Shown one piece after another: positions 8,638-17,438 of a stretch of DNA of 64,000 nt. Below the pieces are notes generated by a model. The model was not told the DNA's origin. It made no database searches and was given only the letters and a program-made list of their open reading frames with translations. Made by a program: the position numbers and the translations under genes. The stretch lies in contig JAVJSN010000001.1 of NCBI GenBank assembly GCA_040219355.1, forward strand, positions 1 through 64,000, given 5' to 3'. This DNA comes from MH13 sp040219355 (GTDB lineage Bacteria > Pseudomonadota > Alphaproteobacteria > Rhizobiales > MH13). How positions within the stretch are numbered: the stretch's first letter is position 1; every line of letters begins with the position of its first letter.

Positions 8638-10185
8638 ATGCAGCTTGCTTGGCAACGGCGAAGCAGTTTACATCGGCGCATGGGTATGTCGCCAAAACTT
8701 GTCCTGCGCCAAAGCCAATCGCTGCAAATCACCCCGCAGCTGATGCAGGCCATCAAGCTGTTGCAGCTCTCGTCGCTGGAGCTGTCGGCGTTTGTCGAGC
8801 GCGAGTTGGTACAAAACCCGTTGCTTGAACGCGATGATGCCGATGATAGCAACCCAGAGGCTGTTCAAAGCGATGATGGGCCTGCGCTTGCTCGTGAGGA
8901 TGAGCGGCCAGACTGGACATCGGACCAGTTGGAAACCAGCGCGCAAACGGTTGCCGACAACCTCGATACAGCGGCCGATAATGTGTTTCCAGAGGATGTA
9001 TCGGTTGGCCCGCTGGCTCCCAGTCTTGCTGGACCTGGCGGTAGCGGTGCCGGGCTTGATGAACGCCCTGATATCGACGCCTTTGTGACACGCGAGATAT
9101 CGCTGCACGAACACCTCAGCGAGCAAATGACATTGGCCATTGCCGTGCCAGAGGATCGCTTGATCGCGACAATGCTGATCGATGCCATTGATGAGAACGG
9201 CTATTTTCAGGGTGCACTTGAAGATTTTGCCGAGCGCCTTGGGGCAAGCCTGGAGCGCGTCGAGGCTGTGTTTGCGACGATCCAAACCTTTGATCCGATT
9301 GGGGTTGGTGCCCGTTCGCTGTCTGAGTGCCTGGCGCTTCAGCTGCGCGAAAAGAACCGCTTTGACCCAGCCATGCAGGCGCTGATTGATCATTTGGAAC
9401 TGGCGGCAAAACGCGACTTTGCTGGGCTTAAGCGCCGATGCGGCGTGGATATGGATGATCTCACCGAGATGCTGAGTGAGATCCGCGCGCTCGACCCAAA
9501 ACCTGGCAGAGGGTATTCCAATGCGCCTGTTCAAACGGTGATCCCGGATATTTTTGTGCGCGAGGAACAGGGCGGCACCTGGGGCATTGAACTCAATCCA
9601 GAGACCATGCCGCGCGTTCTAGTGAACCGCACCTACTATGCCCAGATCGACCGAGCGACCTTGTCCGTCGATGAAAAAAGCTACCTGTCAGAACAACTGC
9701 AATCGGCCAGTTGGCTGGTGAAAAGCCTCGACCAGCGCGCACGCACGATGATCAAGGTTGGCAAAGAGATTGTGCGCCAGCAAGATGGTTTTTTTGCGCG
9801 TGGTGTTGATCACCTCAAACCTCTCACGCTGCGCCAAGTGGCCGATGAAATTGAGATGCATGAGTCAACGGTCAGTCGCGTAACATCCAACAAGTACATC
9901 GCGACACCGCGCGGTGTGTTTGAACTGAAATACTTCTTTACTGCGGCCATTCAATCGGCTGATGGCGGTGACGCGCACGCTGCTGAAGCGGTGCGTCAGC
10001 GGATCAAGAAGCTGATCGATGGGGAGGACCCGAAAAAAATCCTCTCCGACGATCAATTGGTTCAAGCTCTCAAAGACGACGGAGTGGATATCGCCAGGCG
10101 CACTGTGGCGAAATATCGCGAGTCGATGCGCATAGCATCATCGGTTCAACGCAGGCGGGAAAAACGGGCTGCACTGCCTGCTTAA
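8638..10185 (+). CDS. rpoN: RNA polymerase sigma-54 factor RpoN
   Basis: 515 residues. The N-terminal activator-interacting region reads LVLRQSQSLQITPQLMQAIK, followed by an acidic linker, the core-binding domain and the C-terminal DNA-binding domain with the RpoN box ARRTVAKYRE at about residue 486. Sigma-54 directs core polymerase to -24/-12 promoters and needs AAA+ activators; in this group it controls nitrogen use and related functions. A second ATG at 8680 fits the family start better than 8638, and neither has a clear Shine-Dalgarno sequence. It is followed by hpf and ptsN, a conserved arrangement linking sigma-54 with the nitrogen PTS. Confidence 0.95.
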   Translation: MQLAWQRRSSLHRRMGMSPKLVLRQSQSLQITPQLMQAIKLLQLSSLELSAFVERELVQNPLLERDDADDSNPEAVQSDDGPALAREDERPDWTSDQLETSAQTVADNLDTAADNVFPEDVSVGPLAPSLAGPGGSGAGLDERPDIDAFVTREISLHEHLSEQMTLAIAVPEDRLIATMLIDAIDENGYFQGALEDFAERLGASLERVEAVFATIQTFDPIGVGARSLSECLALQLREKNRFDPAMQALIDHLELAAKRDFAGLKRRCGVDMDDLTEMLSEIRALDPKPGRGYSNAPVQTVIPDIFVREEQGGTWGIELNPETMPRVLVNRTYYAQIDRATLSVDEKSYLSEQLQSASWLVKSLDQRARTMIKVGKEIVRQQDGFFARGVDHLKPLTLRQVADEIEMHESTVSRVTSNKYIATPRGVFELKYFFTAAIQSADGGDAHAAEAVRQRIKKLIDGEDPKKILSDDQLVQALKDDGVDIARRTVAKYRESMRIASSVQRRREKRAALPA

Positions 10186-10340
10186 AGGAGCCCATCCATT
10201 ATTGATGTGCCTCATAACGTTCGACCGCCTTTGTTATAGCCTGGGGCCAGCACACCTTATGGGGACTTGGCGAACCGCGCGGCGCGTGTCAGCCTGTTTA
10301 CCCAAACACCCAAAAAAGGTCCGCGATGCGTGCCTTTTTA

Positions 10341-10350
10341 AAGAAGGAGG
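10341..10350 (+). promoter_or_regulatory. Strong ribosome binding site of hpf
   Basis: The sequence AAGAAGGAGG contains a near-complete Shine-Dalgarno match. Its spacing decides the start: it abuts ATG 10351 but leaves a normal 6-bp gap to ATG 10357. Confidence 0.7.
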
Positions 10351-10356
10351 ATGGCC

Positions 10357-10923
10357 ATGAGCCTGCGAATCACCGGAAAAAATATGGATATCGGCACGGC
10401 CCTTCGCGGTCACGTGGAAGACAAGCTTTCGGATGCCGTAACGAAATATTTTTCTGGCGGATACTCAGGCCATGTCACGATGGAACGCGAAGGATCAGGT
10501 TTTCGCACCGACTGCTCCATTCATCTTGATTCGGGCGCCGTCCTGCAATCCACAGGCCTTTCGGTCGATCCGCACCAAAGTGCAGACCAAGCTTCAGCGC
10601 GTTTGGAGAAACGTCTGCGCCGTTACAAGCGACGCCTAAAAGATCACCACCTGGACAAATCTGAACGCGAGGCGTTCGCCGCGGCCAACTATGTAACCTT
10701 TGCCAGTCCAAACGAAGATGAGGAGCCAGCAGACGATTTCGCCCCGACGGTCGTTGCGGAAACTGAGGCTCAACTGAAAACCTTGACCGTGGCAAGCGCC
10801 GTGCTTGATCTTGATTTTTCAGGTGCTCCAGTGGTCATGTTTAAGAATGCTGCCAGCGGGCATATCAATGTCGTCTATCGGCGCAATGATGGAAATATAG
10901 GCTGGATTGATCCCGCCGCGTAG
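10357..10923 (+). CDS. hpf: Ribosome hibernation promoting factor, long form
   Basis: 188 residues. The N-terminal domain (about 1-100) is the HPF/YfiA fold that binds the 30S decoding region; the C-terminal 60 residues (from about 128, ending FKNAASGHINVVYRRNDGNI) are the dimerisation domain that makes this the long form able to form 100S ribosomes. A strong ribosome site AAGAAGGAGG ends at 10350, directly against a first ATG at 10351 but 6 bp from the ATG at 10357, so the second is chosen. It lies between rpoN and ptsN, as in many proteobacteria. Confidence 0.93.
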   Translation: MSLRITGKNMDIGTALRGHVEDKLSDAVTKYFSGGYSGHVTMEREGSGFRTDCSIHLDSGAVLQSTGLSVDPHQSADQASARLEKRLRRYKRRLKDHHLDKSEREAFAAANYVTFASPNEDEEPADDFAPTVVAETEAQLKTLTVASAVLDLDFSGAPVVMFKNAASGHINVVYRRNDGNIGWIDPAA

Positions 10924-11013
10924 GGTAACGCCTCGCCCTGAACCGTTTTTCTCACGCGCCGTGTGCCCGCAGCGATCTTTTTGGTCGAACTGGCTGGCGT
11001 GGATGGAGCCACA

Positions 11014-11484
11014 ATGGGTATGGATCTAAGCGATTTGGTCGCACCGGATGGTGTGATCGCCTCGCTCAAAGCAACATCGAAAAAGCAGGCGCTGCAAATG
11101 TTGGCGGCCAAAGCGGCCGACCTAACAGGCCTTGCTGAACGTGATATCTTCACCACGCTGCTGGAACGCGAGCGCCTTGGCTCTACTGGCGTCGGCCATG
11201 GCGTGGCCATCCCGCACGGCAAGTTGCCGGAGCTGGATCGCGTCGTTGGGCTGTTTGCGCGTGCGCACAATCCCCTCGATTTTGAAGCACTGGACGATCA
11301 ACCTGTCGATCTTTTGTTCTTGCTGCTGGCGCCAGAAGGATCTGGCGCAGACCATTTGAAGGCCCTTGCGCGGATCGCTCGCGTGCTGCGCGACGAGGTT
11401 TTGGCGGAGAAAATTCGCTCGACCGATCACGCCACGGGTATCTATGCGGTGCTCACTGGCGACGCCCAATCAGACGCAGCTTAA
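11014..11484 (+). CDS. ptsN: PTS IIA-like nitrogen regulatory protein PtsN (EIIA-Ntr)
   Basis: 156 residues from ATG 11014 (an ATG at 11020 is also possible). It is one EIIA domain of the fructose/nitrogen type: LERERLGSTGVGHGVAIPHG carries the phosphorylatable histidine (about His68), followed by a pattern of hydrophobic strands (VDLLFLLLAPEG). EIIA-Ntr accepts phosphate from NPr and regulates potassium uptake, carbon and nitrogen metabolism, without transporting sugar itself. It follows rpoN and hpf. Its likely phosphate donor chain (HPr, with HprK) is encoded at 30523-31834. Confidence 0.94.
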   Translation: MGMDLSDLVAPDGVIASLKATSKKQALQMLAAKAADLTGLAERDIFTTLLERERLGSTGVGHGVAIPHGKLPELDRVVGLFARAHNPLDFEALDDQPVDLLFLLLAPEGSGADHLKALARIARVLRDEVLAEKIRSTDHATGIYAVLTGDAQSDAA

Positions 11485-11636
11485 AACGCTGTTTTGCGAC
11501 ATTCGTCTTTAGGGCTCGAAGCAACATTTTATTTACCCTGCTAATAAAAGACACCAAGTCAATCCGCAGACACTTGGATTGCTTCACCTTTTCTTAGATC
11601 AGTGGGAATAACGTCATCTCGGGCCACTAGGCTCTG

Positions 11637-14531
11637 ATGGGATGTTTTCTTATGGCTGATGATCGTACATGCAACGAAAACGCGCTGCGTCGACGCTACA
11701 CGCTGCGATACTTGCTTGCGATGTGCCTCATTTCTAGCTCCTTTATTATTGGCGCCTATCAAGTTAATCAAATTCTCGACGTCAACCGTCAATCAGGCGA
11801 AATTATCAGTATCGCTGGAACACAGCGGATACTTTCTCAGCGCGTGGCGTTGCTAACCGAGCGGGTTCGCACCGAGACAAACGGTTACAGGCGCGACCGC
11901 GCTCTGCGCGACATGCGCCTGGCGATTGAGCGCATGCGCGAGGCACACACCTACCTAACAACCAGCCTTGATGGCCACCCAGCGCCGGCAACCATGACTG
12001 CCGCCCTTCGCCACCTCCACGCGCCTGGCGGGCGGGGCCTGGAAGGCATGATGAACGGTTTCATCCGAACGTTTTCAGCGTTTGTTGAAAACCCCGAAGC
12101 ATTGGAAGAAGCTGTTGAATTTCAACGGATGAACGCCGAAAATGGCTTGCTTGTCCGGCTCGACCAAGCCGTTGATCTTTATGCCGATGCGGCGGACGCG
12201 GAAATGGCGACAGCCATACGTGTGCATGGGATTTGGGTGCTCATCTCTCTGGCGCTTGTGGCGTTTACAGCGACGTTCATTTTCCGACCGCTGGCACGGG
12301 ATGCCGCTAAGGCGGTCGCCAATATGGGCGCGGCGTTGGACGAGCGCGCAGCCCTGCTTTCACGTTCCTTTAAAATTGCCAAGATGGGTCATTGGCGTGC
12401 CATCAACGCCGAGGCGGACCCGTTGTGGTTATCGCAAGAGTTGCTGGACATGTACGACATGGACCGCAGTGAGGGTTTTGTGCCGCTGTCGGTGATTCAA
12501 GAAGGCGATGTCATTCCCCAAGGCACGTCCATTGACGACAATCTGCAACATGCTGCCTTCAAACATACCTGGGAAACCGGCGAGCCGACAGTCGCACGAT
12601 CTCAGTTTCGCAAGCCCAATGGCGACATCATCGACATGCTGGCATACATGGAAGCTGAGTTCGGACCCGATGGCGAGGTTGTTGGGGTCGTTGGCGTGAT
12701 CAAGGACGACACGGCCGAGGCGCACGCGGAACGCGCCCTGAAGCAAAGCTATGCGGTTATTGAGGGTAAGTCCCGCGACTTGGTAGAAGCGCAGCGCTTA
12801 GGCAAGCTGGCGACCTGGCGGTGTTCATTGGACACTGGCGTCGTGGAATGGGACGAGCGCGCCTTTGAGTTGATGCGTTTTGACCCGGCAAATTTCCAGC
12901 CAACCATGGAAAGCGTTCGTCGATGTTACATTGAAGGCAGCCGCGAGCGGCTAATTGCTCTCAGTGAGCGGGTCGTCTCAACTGGACAACGCCAGAGCGA
13001 TACGTTTCGCGTGCAGTGCGGTGATGGCACAGTGATTGATCTTTTTCTGCGCTCCACATTGGAGTGCGATGAAGATGGCAATCCCATCGCATTGTTTGGC
13101 ACGATGCAGGACGTGTCCAAAGAGCGCGCGGCGGCGCGAGAGTTGGAGCAACTGGCCTACTTTGACAACCTAACTGGTTTGGCGAACCGCACCTTGTTCA
13201 CCCGCGAGTTGAAACGGGCAAGCGATGCTTCTCGCCGACACGACAACAAGGCTGCGCTTGTCCTGCTCGATCTGGATCACTTCAAAGAGGTCAATGACAC
13301 CCTGGGACATGAGGCTGGCGATCAGCTTTTAGGCATTGTTGGTCGACGTCTATCCAATGTGGTGCGCAAAGATAGTTTCGTTGCCCGCCTGGGTGGCGAT
13401 GAATTTGCCGTCATCGTTGAAGGCGATATCAATCAACAAACGCTGGACTGCCTGTGCGCGCGTATTATCGAGGCACTGGCGCAGCCTGCAGCTTTGTCGC
13501 TGGGAACAGTGCAAACAAATGCCAGCGTCGGTGTTGCCTTGATGCCAGATCATTCTATCGACCCCGATGAACTGTTGCGCTTTGCTGACCTCGCACTATA
13601 CGCCTCCAAGGAACGCGGACGGGGGCGCGCGACCTATTACAATGAACATTATAGCGAGGCGCTCAGTGCGCGCTTGACGATGGCCTCGGAAGTGCGCTCA
13701 GCACTCGATGAGTCCCGTTTTGAAGTCCATTTTCAGCCCATCGTGGACATTCAGCACGGCAAAGTCGGCGGATTTGAAGCGCTGCTAAGGCTCCCCAAAC
13801 CGGACGGCAGCTTTGTGCCGCCGAGCGAGTTCATCGCAATTGCCGAAAGCTCGCACCTTATTGCGGATCTGGGGTCTTTCGTTCTGCATTCGGCCTGCCG
13901 AGAGGCGCAATCTTGGATCGATGAGGGACTTCCCGCGCGCAGCGTATCGGTGAATGTGTCGGCGGCGCAGGTGTGGCACGGTGATCTTGAAAAGGTCATC
14001 GACAACGCGCTGGAAAGCTCCAAGCTTGATCCAAGCCTGTTGTGCATTGAGCTGACCGAGAGCGTGTTTGCTGCGGAAAGCATCGACCGGTTGAACGGTA
14101 TTTTGACACGTCTGAACGAACGGGGCATCCAGCTTGCGTTGGATGATTTTGGTACCGGGTATTCCTCGCTTGGGTACCTTAATCAACTGCCTTTCGACAC
14201 GCTAAAAATCGATCGTACCTTTGTGTCGGGAGCCAACCAATGCGTTGAGAAACGCAAACTGTTGCGTGGTATTGTCAGTCTGGGCAAAGGGCTGGATCTT
14301 AAAGTCACGGCCGAAGGTGTTGAGACCGAGGAAGAGCTGAAACTTGTTCGCCAACTTGGTAGCCACTGCGTGCAAGGCTGGTTCTTCAGCAAGGCGCAAC
14401 CGGCCGATCAAGCTGTCGTAGAAGCGGCGCGGATAGAGGCATTGAGTATGCTTCAGCAGCTCAATCCTCGTGAACGCCAGCGCCAGCATCGCGATGCTGT
14501 AATGGACGCGCTGTTGCGGCGTTCTGCCTAG
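11637..14531 (+). CDS. Membrane sensor diguanylate cyclase/phosphodiesterase (PilJ-type sensor, PAS, PAS, GGDEF, EAL)
   Basis: 964 residues. A first membrane helix (about 23-45) and a second (about 198-218) bracket a periplasmic domain with IISIAGTQRILSQRVALLTE, the type IV pili methyl-accepting (PilJ-like) pattern. Two PAS-like regions (about 245-365 and 380-500) follow, then GGDEF with an intact GGDEF motif near residue 584, and EAL with an intact FEALLRL near 712 plus ELTES and DDFGTGYSS. The intact motifs suggest that both synthesis and breakdown of cyclic di-GMP are possible, though activity cannot be read off. The TAG stop is the first three bases of the inverted-repeat element that follows. 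Confidence 0.9.
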   Translation: MGCFLMADDRTCNENALRRRYTLRYLLAMCLISSSFIIGAYQVNQILDVNRQSGEIISIAGTQRILSQRVALLTERVRTETNGYRRDRALRDMRLAIERMREAHTYLTTSLDGHPAPATMTAALRHLHAPGGRGLEGMMNGFIRTFSAFVENPEALEEAVEFQRMNAENGLLVRLDQAVDLYADAADAEMATAIRVHGIWVLISLALVAFTATFIFRPLARDAAKAVANMGAALDERAALLSRSFKIAKMGHWRAINAEADPLWLSQELLDMYDMDRSEGFVPLSVIQEGDVIPQGTSIDDNLQHAAFKHTWETGEPTVARSQFRKPNGDIIDMLAYMEAEFGPDGEVVGVVGVIKDDTAEAHAERALKQSYAVIEGKSRDLVEAQRLGKLATWRCSLDTGVVEWDERAFELMRFDPANFQPTMESVRRCYIEGSRERLIALSERVVSTGQRQSDTFRVQCGDGTVIDLFLRSTLECDEDGNPIALFGTMQDVSKERAAARELEQLAYFDNLTGLANRTLFTRELKRASDASRRHDNKAALVLLDLDHFKEVNDTLGHEAGDQLLGIVGRRLSNVVRKDSFVARLGGDEFAVIVEGDINQQTLDCLCARIIEALAQPAALSLGTVQTNASVGVALMPDHSIDPDELLRFADLALYASKERGRGRATYYNEHYSEALSARLTMASEVRSALDESRFEVHFQPIVDIQHGKVGGFEALLRLPKPDGSFVPPSEFIAIAESSHLIADLGSFVLHSACREAQSWIDEGLPARSVSVNVSAAQVWHGDLEKVIDNALESSKLDPSLLCIELTESVFAAESIDRLNGILTRLNERGIQLALDDFGTGYSSLGYLNQLPFDTLKIDRTFVSGANQCVEKRKLLRGIVSLGKGLDLKVTAEGVETEEELKLVRQLGSHCVQGWFFSKAQPADQAVVEAARIEALSMLQQLNPRERQRQHRDAVMDALLRRSA

Positions 14532-14797
14532 GGTCAGGACCCATTCCTTTGCATGACATGGTTGGAGGCCATTGGTTTGGATAGAAAGTGCAAGACCGCA
14601 GGAAACCATTCAGTTTTCAACGGCTTGCAACGCACTAGGCAGGCCATTGGACCCAATCCCTTGCGGGACGCGGTTTTGGCTGCGACCTGCTGCGTCAAAG
14701 CTTTTGACCGGGGTAGTCAACCGCTCGGCAAGCTTTTCCTTGCTTCTCTTTGCCAAAACACGCGCCATGTCGCGCAGATCAATGGGTTCTGACCCTA
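14529..14797. mobile_element. 269-bp inverted-repeat element with TA ends (MITE-like)
   Basis: The left end TAGGGTCAGGACCCATT (14529-14545) and the right end AATGGGTTCTGACCCTA (14781-14797) are inverted copies matching at 16 of 17 positions. The element begins and ends in TA, as expected if an IS630/mariner-type transposase duplicated a TA target. It fills the gap between two convergent genes exactly: its left TAG is the stop of the GGDEF-EAL gene and its right TAG (minus strand) is the stop of frcK. Inside is a 52-codon minus-strand frame (14610-14768) without recognisable similarity. A 15-base match to the left end occurs at 61375-61389. Confidence 0.55.
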
Positions 14798-15433
14798 ATC
14801 ATTCGATTTGTAGAGGATGTCGGCTGGCCGAGACTGGGCGATCACAAAGCGCGCGTTTGGCAGGTCGTTATCTGCGACGCGGCGCTGCCCTTCTTCGGCC
14901 GAGAACCCGTGGACCCGCCATCGCTCTTCTAGCCGCCATTTCAACTCACTCTCTTTCACATCGATCTGCACGGTGAGGTCGTAGAACGCCGCCAACTGAT
15001 CCCAGGGCGATTGGTTGAGCAGGAGATAATTGCCTTCAACCAGCACGACCTGCACCGATTGATCGATGATCCGAGCGCCAGCGCGCGATATCTCGAGCTT
15101 TCGATCAAACAGAGGCACGGCAATCTCGGCCTCGTCATTGCGCGCAAGGCGCTGGTGCAAGGCAATCAAACCGCCGACATCGAAGGTGTCCGGTGCGCCT
15201 TTGCGCGCCAATCGACCGCGCGCGCGCAAAACCTCATCATCGAAATGAAAGCCATCCATGGGCGCGATGGCACACGATCCCGGTTTTGCTCGATTGAGTT
15301 TGTCGAGAAGCACCTGGCTGAGCGTTGATTTCCCGCTGCCAGGTGCCCCAACGATCGCCACAAGGCGCCTGGCCTTAGCCGTCATCGTTACGGCATCCAA
15401 CAGATCGTCAAACTGCGTGATGATTTTGGGCAT
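14795..15433 (-). CDS. frcK: Uridine/pantothenate kinase-like P-loop kinase FrcK
   Basis: 212 residues from the ATG at 15433. P-loop AIVGAPGSGKSTLSQVLLDK near residue 27, then PMDGFHFDDEVL and VVLVEGNYLLLN, the pattern of the uridine kinase/pantothenate kinase superfamily. In Sinorhizobium meliloti frcK is the last gene of the fructose uptake operon frcBCAK, and the same order is present here (frcB, frcC, frcA, then this gene, all on the minus strand), so the name rests on family and synteny. Its substrate has not been established from sequence; phosphorylation of the imported sugar or a related compound is likely. Its stop codon is supplied by the adjacent inverted-repeat element. Confidence 0.82.
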   Translation of the reverse strand: MPKIITQFDDLLDAVTMTAKARRLVAIVGAPGSGKSTLSQVLLDKLNRAKPGSCAIAPMDGFHFDDEVLRARGRLARKGAPDTFDVGGLIALHQRLARNDEAEIAVPLFDRKLEISRAGARIIDQSVQVVLVEGNYLLLNQSPWDQLAAFYDLTVQIDVKESELKWRLEERWRVHGFSAEEGQRRVADNDLPNARFVIAQSRPADILYKSND

Positions 15434-15478
15434 ATGTGATCTTTTCCAGCAGCCCGGCGACACCAAGCGGAGTTGGAT

Positions 15479-16261
15479 TTACGCTGCCTGCGAGACCGTA
15501 TCGGCTGGCGGCTCTTGTGCGCCGGTCATAAAGGCCACGGCATCGGACATGGTATAAGCGCCGGGATTGATCACGCACAATCGCTTACCGAGCCTGTGCA
15601 CATGAATGCGGTCGGCAACCTCGAAAACGTGCGGCATATTGTGGCTGATCAGGATGATCGGAATGCCACGGCTGCGCACATCTTGGATGAGCTCAAGCAC
15701 TTTGCGGCTCTCCTTCACGCCCAACGCGGCGGTTGGCTCATCAAGAATGATGACCTTTGAGCCGAAGGCTGCGGCACGAGCAACCGCCACACCCTGGCGC
15801 TGACCACCCGACAGGGTTTCCACCGCCTGGTTGATGTTCTGGATGGTCATCAAGCCGAGTTCGGAGAGCTTATCGCGGGCGAACTTCTCCATCTGCTTGC
15901 GGTCAAGCTGCCGGAACAGGCTGCCCATGACGCCTGGTTTACGGATCTCGCGGCCCATGAACATGTTGTCGGCAATGGAAAGAGCCGGTGACATGGCAAG
16001 CGTCTGATAGACGGTTTCTATGCCCGCCTCGCGCGCATGGATCGGCGAAGAGAACCGTACATCCTTGCCCTCTAGCGTCACAGTGCCTGCATCCTGCGCC
16101 ACAGCGCCAGAGATCACTTTGATGAGCGAGGATTTGCCGGCGCCATTGTCGCCGATCACGGCCAATATCTCGCCCGGCAACAAATCGAAGTCGCAGTTGT
16201 CGAGCGCGGTGACCTTGCCGTAGCGTTTCACAAGGCCGCGAGCTTTGAGGATTGGTTCCAT
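15479..16261 (-). CDS. frcA: Sugar ABC transporter ATP-binding protein FrcA
   Basis: About 260 residues from ATG 16261, which overlaps the stop of frcC. One ABC domain: Walker A IGDNGAGKSSLIK, signature ETLSGGQRQGVAVARA, Walker B VIILDEPTAALGV, switch histidine ISHNMPH. The single-domain layout with GDNGAGKS is typical of the FrcA-type ATPases of the sugar CUT2 family, where ribose-type systems often have two fused domains. It powers uptake of fructose or similar monosaccharides through FrcC from the binding protein FrcB. Confidence 0.9.
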   Translation of the reverse strand: MEPILKARGLVKRYGKVTALDNCDFDLLPGEILAVIGDNGAGKSSLIKVISGAVAQDAGTVTLEGKDVRFSSPIHAREAGIETVYQTLAMSPALSIADNMFMGREIRKPGVMGSLFRQLDRKQMEKFARDKLSELGLMTIQNINQAVETLSGGQRQGVAVARAAAFGSKVIILDEPTAALGVKESRKVLELIQDVRSRGIPIILISHNMPHVFEVADRIHVHRLGKRLCVINPGAYTMSDAVAFMTGAQEPPADTVSQAA

Positions 16262-17322
16262 TACGCAGCCACCTTTCTGATCCACTGATCAACCGCCACG
16301 GCGGCAATGATCAGCACACCGATCAACAAGAACGTCCACTGGGCATCGGCACCAAGCAGGCGCAAACCAAGTGTGAAGACGCCAACAATCAATGCGCCAA
16401 AAAACGCGCCCATGATTGAGCCACGTCCGCCGAAGAGCGAGATGCCACCGATCACCACCGCGGTGATGCTTTCAATGTTGAGAAGCTGGCCGGATGTCGG
16501 AGAAACCGATCCGATCCGCCCGATGATCGCCCACCCAGCAAAAGCGCAGATAAGGCCCGCAACAGCGTAGACCGAAATCAAGGTCTTGGTCACATCAACG
16601 CCGGACAGCTGCGCGGCTTCAGGGTCATCGCCGACGGCATAAACATGCCTGCCCCAAGCAGTGTGCTTGAGCACATAGGACAACAGCAAGAAAAGCACGA
16701 TCATAAAAATCACACCAAGCGTGAAAACAGCACCGCCAATGTTGTAGTTGCTGCCCATCAACTGAAGAACGGGCGCCTCGGCGGCGATGTCCTGGCTGCG
16801 GATCGTTTCATTGGCTGAGTAGAGAAAATTCGATGCCAAGACGATCTGCCACATGCCGAGCGTCACGATGAACGGCGGCAGCTTCATGACTGCGACAAGC
16901 CATCCGTTCAGTGCCCCGATGGCCGTGCCAAATGCCAAACCACAGACCACCGCGATCTCTGGCGGGAGACCGTAGCGAAACGCAAATTGCCCCATGACCA
17001 CCGAGGAAATGACCGCAATTGCGCCGACACTCAGATCAATACCGGCAGTGAGAATGACGAGGCTTTGCGCCGCTGCCACGATGCCGACGATCTGCACCTG
17101 TTGCAGAATGAGCGTGAGGGCAAAGGGTGAAAAGAAACGTTGGCCAAGCAGCATGCCGAAGATGGCAATGGAGGCCACCAAAACGATCAGTGGCACCAAG
17201 GCTGGATTGGTGTGAAGCGCATGCTGGACTGACCCAATCACGCCGCGCTTCTGGTCGCCAAATTCGGCAATCTGCGATTCTGCGCCGCTGGCGGCGGCTT
17301 CGTAATTGTCAGCGCGTGACAT
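16261..17322 (-). CDS. frcC: Sugar ABC transporter permease FrcC
   Basis: About 353 residues from ATG 17322. About ten hydrophobic helices with family landmarks of BPD_transp_2 (CUT2) permeases: VILTAGIDLSVGAI, then GWLVAVMKLPPFIVTLGM, GDDPEAAQLSGVDV (the EAA-like loop) and VVIGGISLFGGRGSIMGAFF. It forms the inner-membrane channel, probably as a homodimer, with FrcA. It lies 117 bp after frcB, with a hairpin in the gap, and overlaps frcA. Confidence 0.92.
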   Translation of the reverse strand: MSRADNYEAAASGAESQIAEFGDQKRGVIGSVQHALHTNPALVPLIVLVASIAIFGMLLGQRFFSPFALTLILQQVQIVGIVAAAQSLVILTAGIDLSVGAIAVISSVVMGQFAFRYGLPPEIAVVCGLAFGTAIGALNGWLVAVMKLPPFIVTLGMWQIVLASNFLYSANETIRSQDIAAEAPVLQLMGSNYNIGGAVFTLGVIFMIVLFLLLSYVLKHTAWGRHVYAVGDDPEAAQLSGVDVTKTLISVYAVAGLICAFAGWAIIGRIGSVSPTSGQLLNIESITAVVIGGISLFGGRGSIMGAFFGALIVGVFTLGLRLLGADAQWTFLLIGVLIIAAVAVDQWIRKVAA

Positions 17323-17378
17323 GCCCGCTCCCACGTTTCTTCAAAAAATTCTGCCAGGTTGTGCCTAGCCTTGTTTTG

Positions 17379-17403
17379 AAAAAGGCGGGCCGAAGCCCGC
17401 CTT
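17379..17403 (-). terminator. Hairpin between frcB and frcC (partial terminator)
   Basis: On the minus strand AGGCGGGC-TTCG-GCCCGCCT forms a perfect 8-bp stem with a UUCG tetraloop and is followed by TTTTTC. It lies downstream of frcB and upstream of frcC within the operon. Such structures usually stop part of the transcripts and protect the 3' end of the binding-protein message, giving more FrcB than permease. Confidence 0.75.
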
Positions 17404-17438
17404 CCTGAGATGAGTGTCCTGCAAAGGACAGCCGAAGA

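Noticed and set aside
8668..9534. Long minus-strand open frame of 288 codons
   Set aside because: It is antisense to rpoN, whose motifs are clear; the frame is a by-product of codon bias.
17382..17403. Hairpin read as a plus-strand terminator
   Set aside because: On the plus strand the hairpin is preceded by A and not followed by a T run; it fits the minus-strand operon only.
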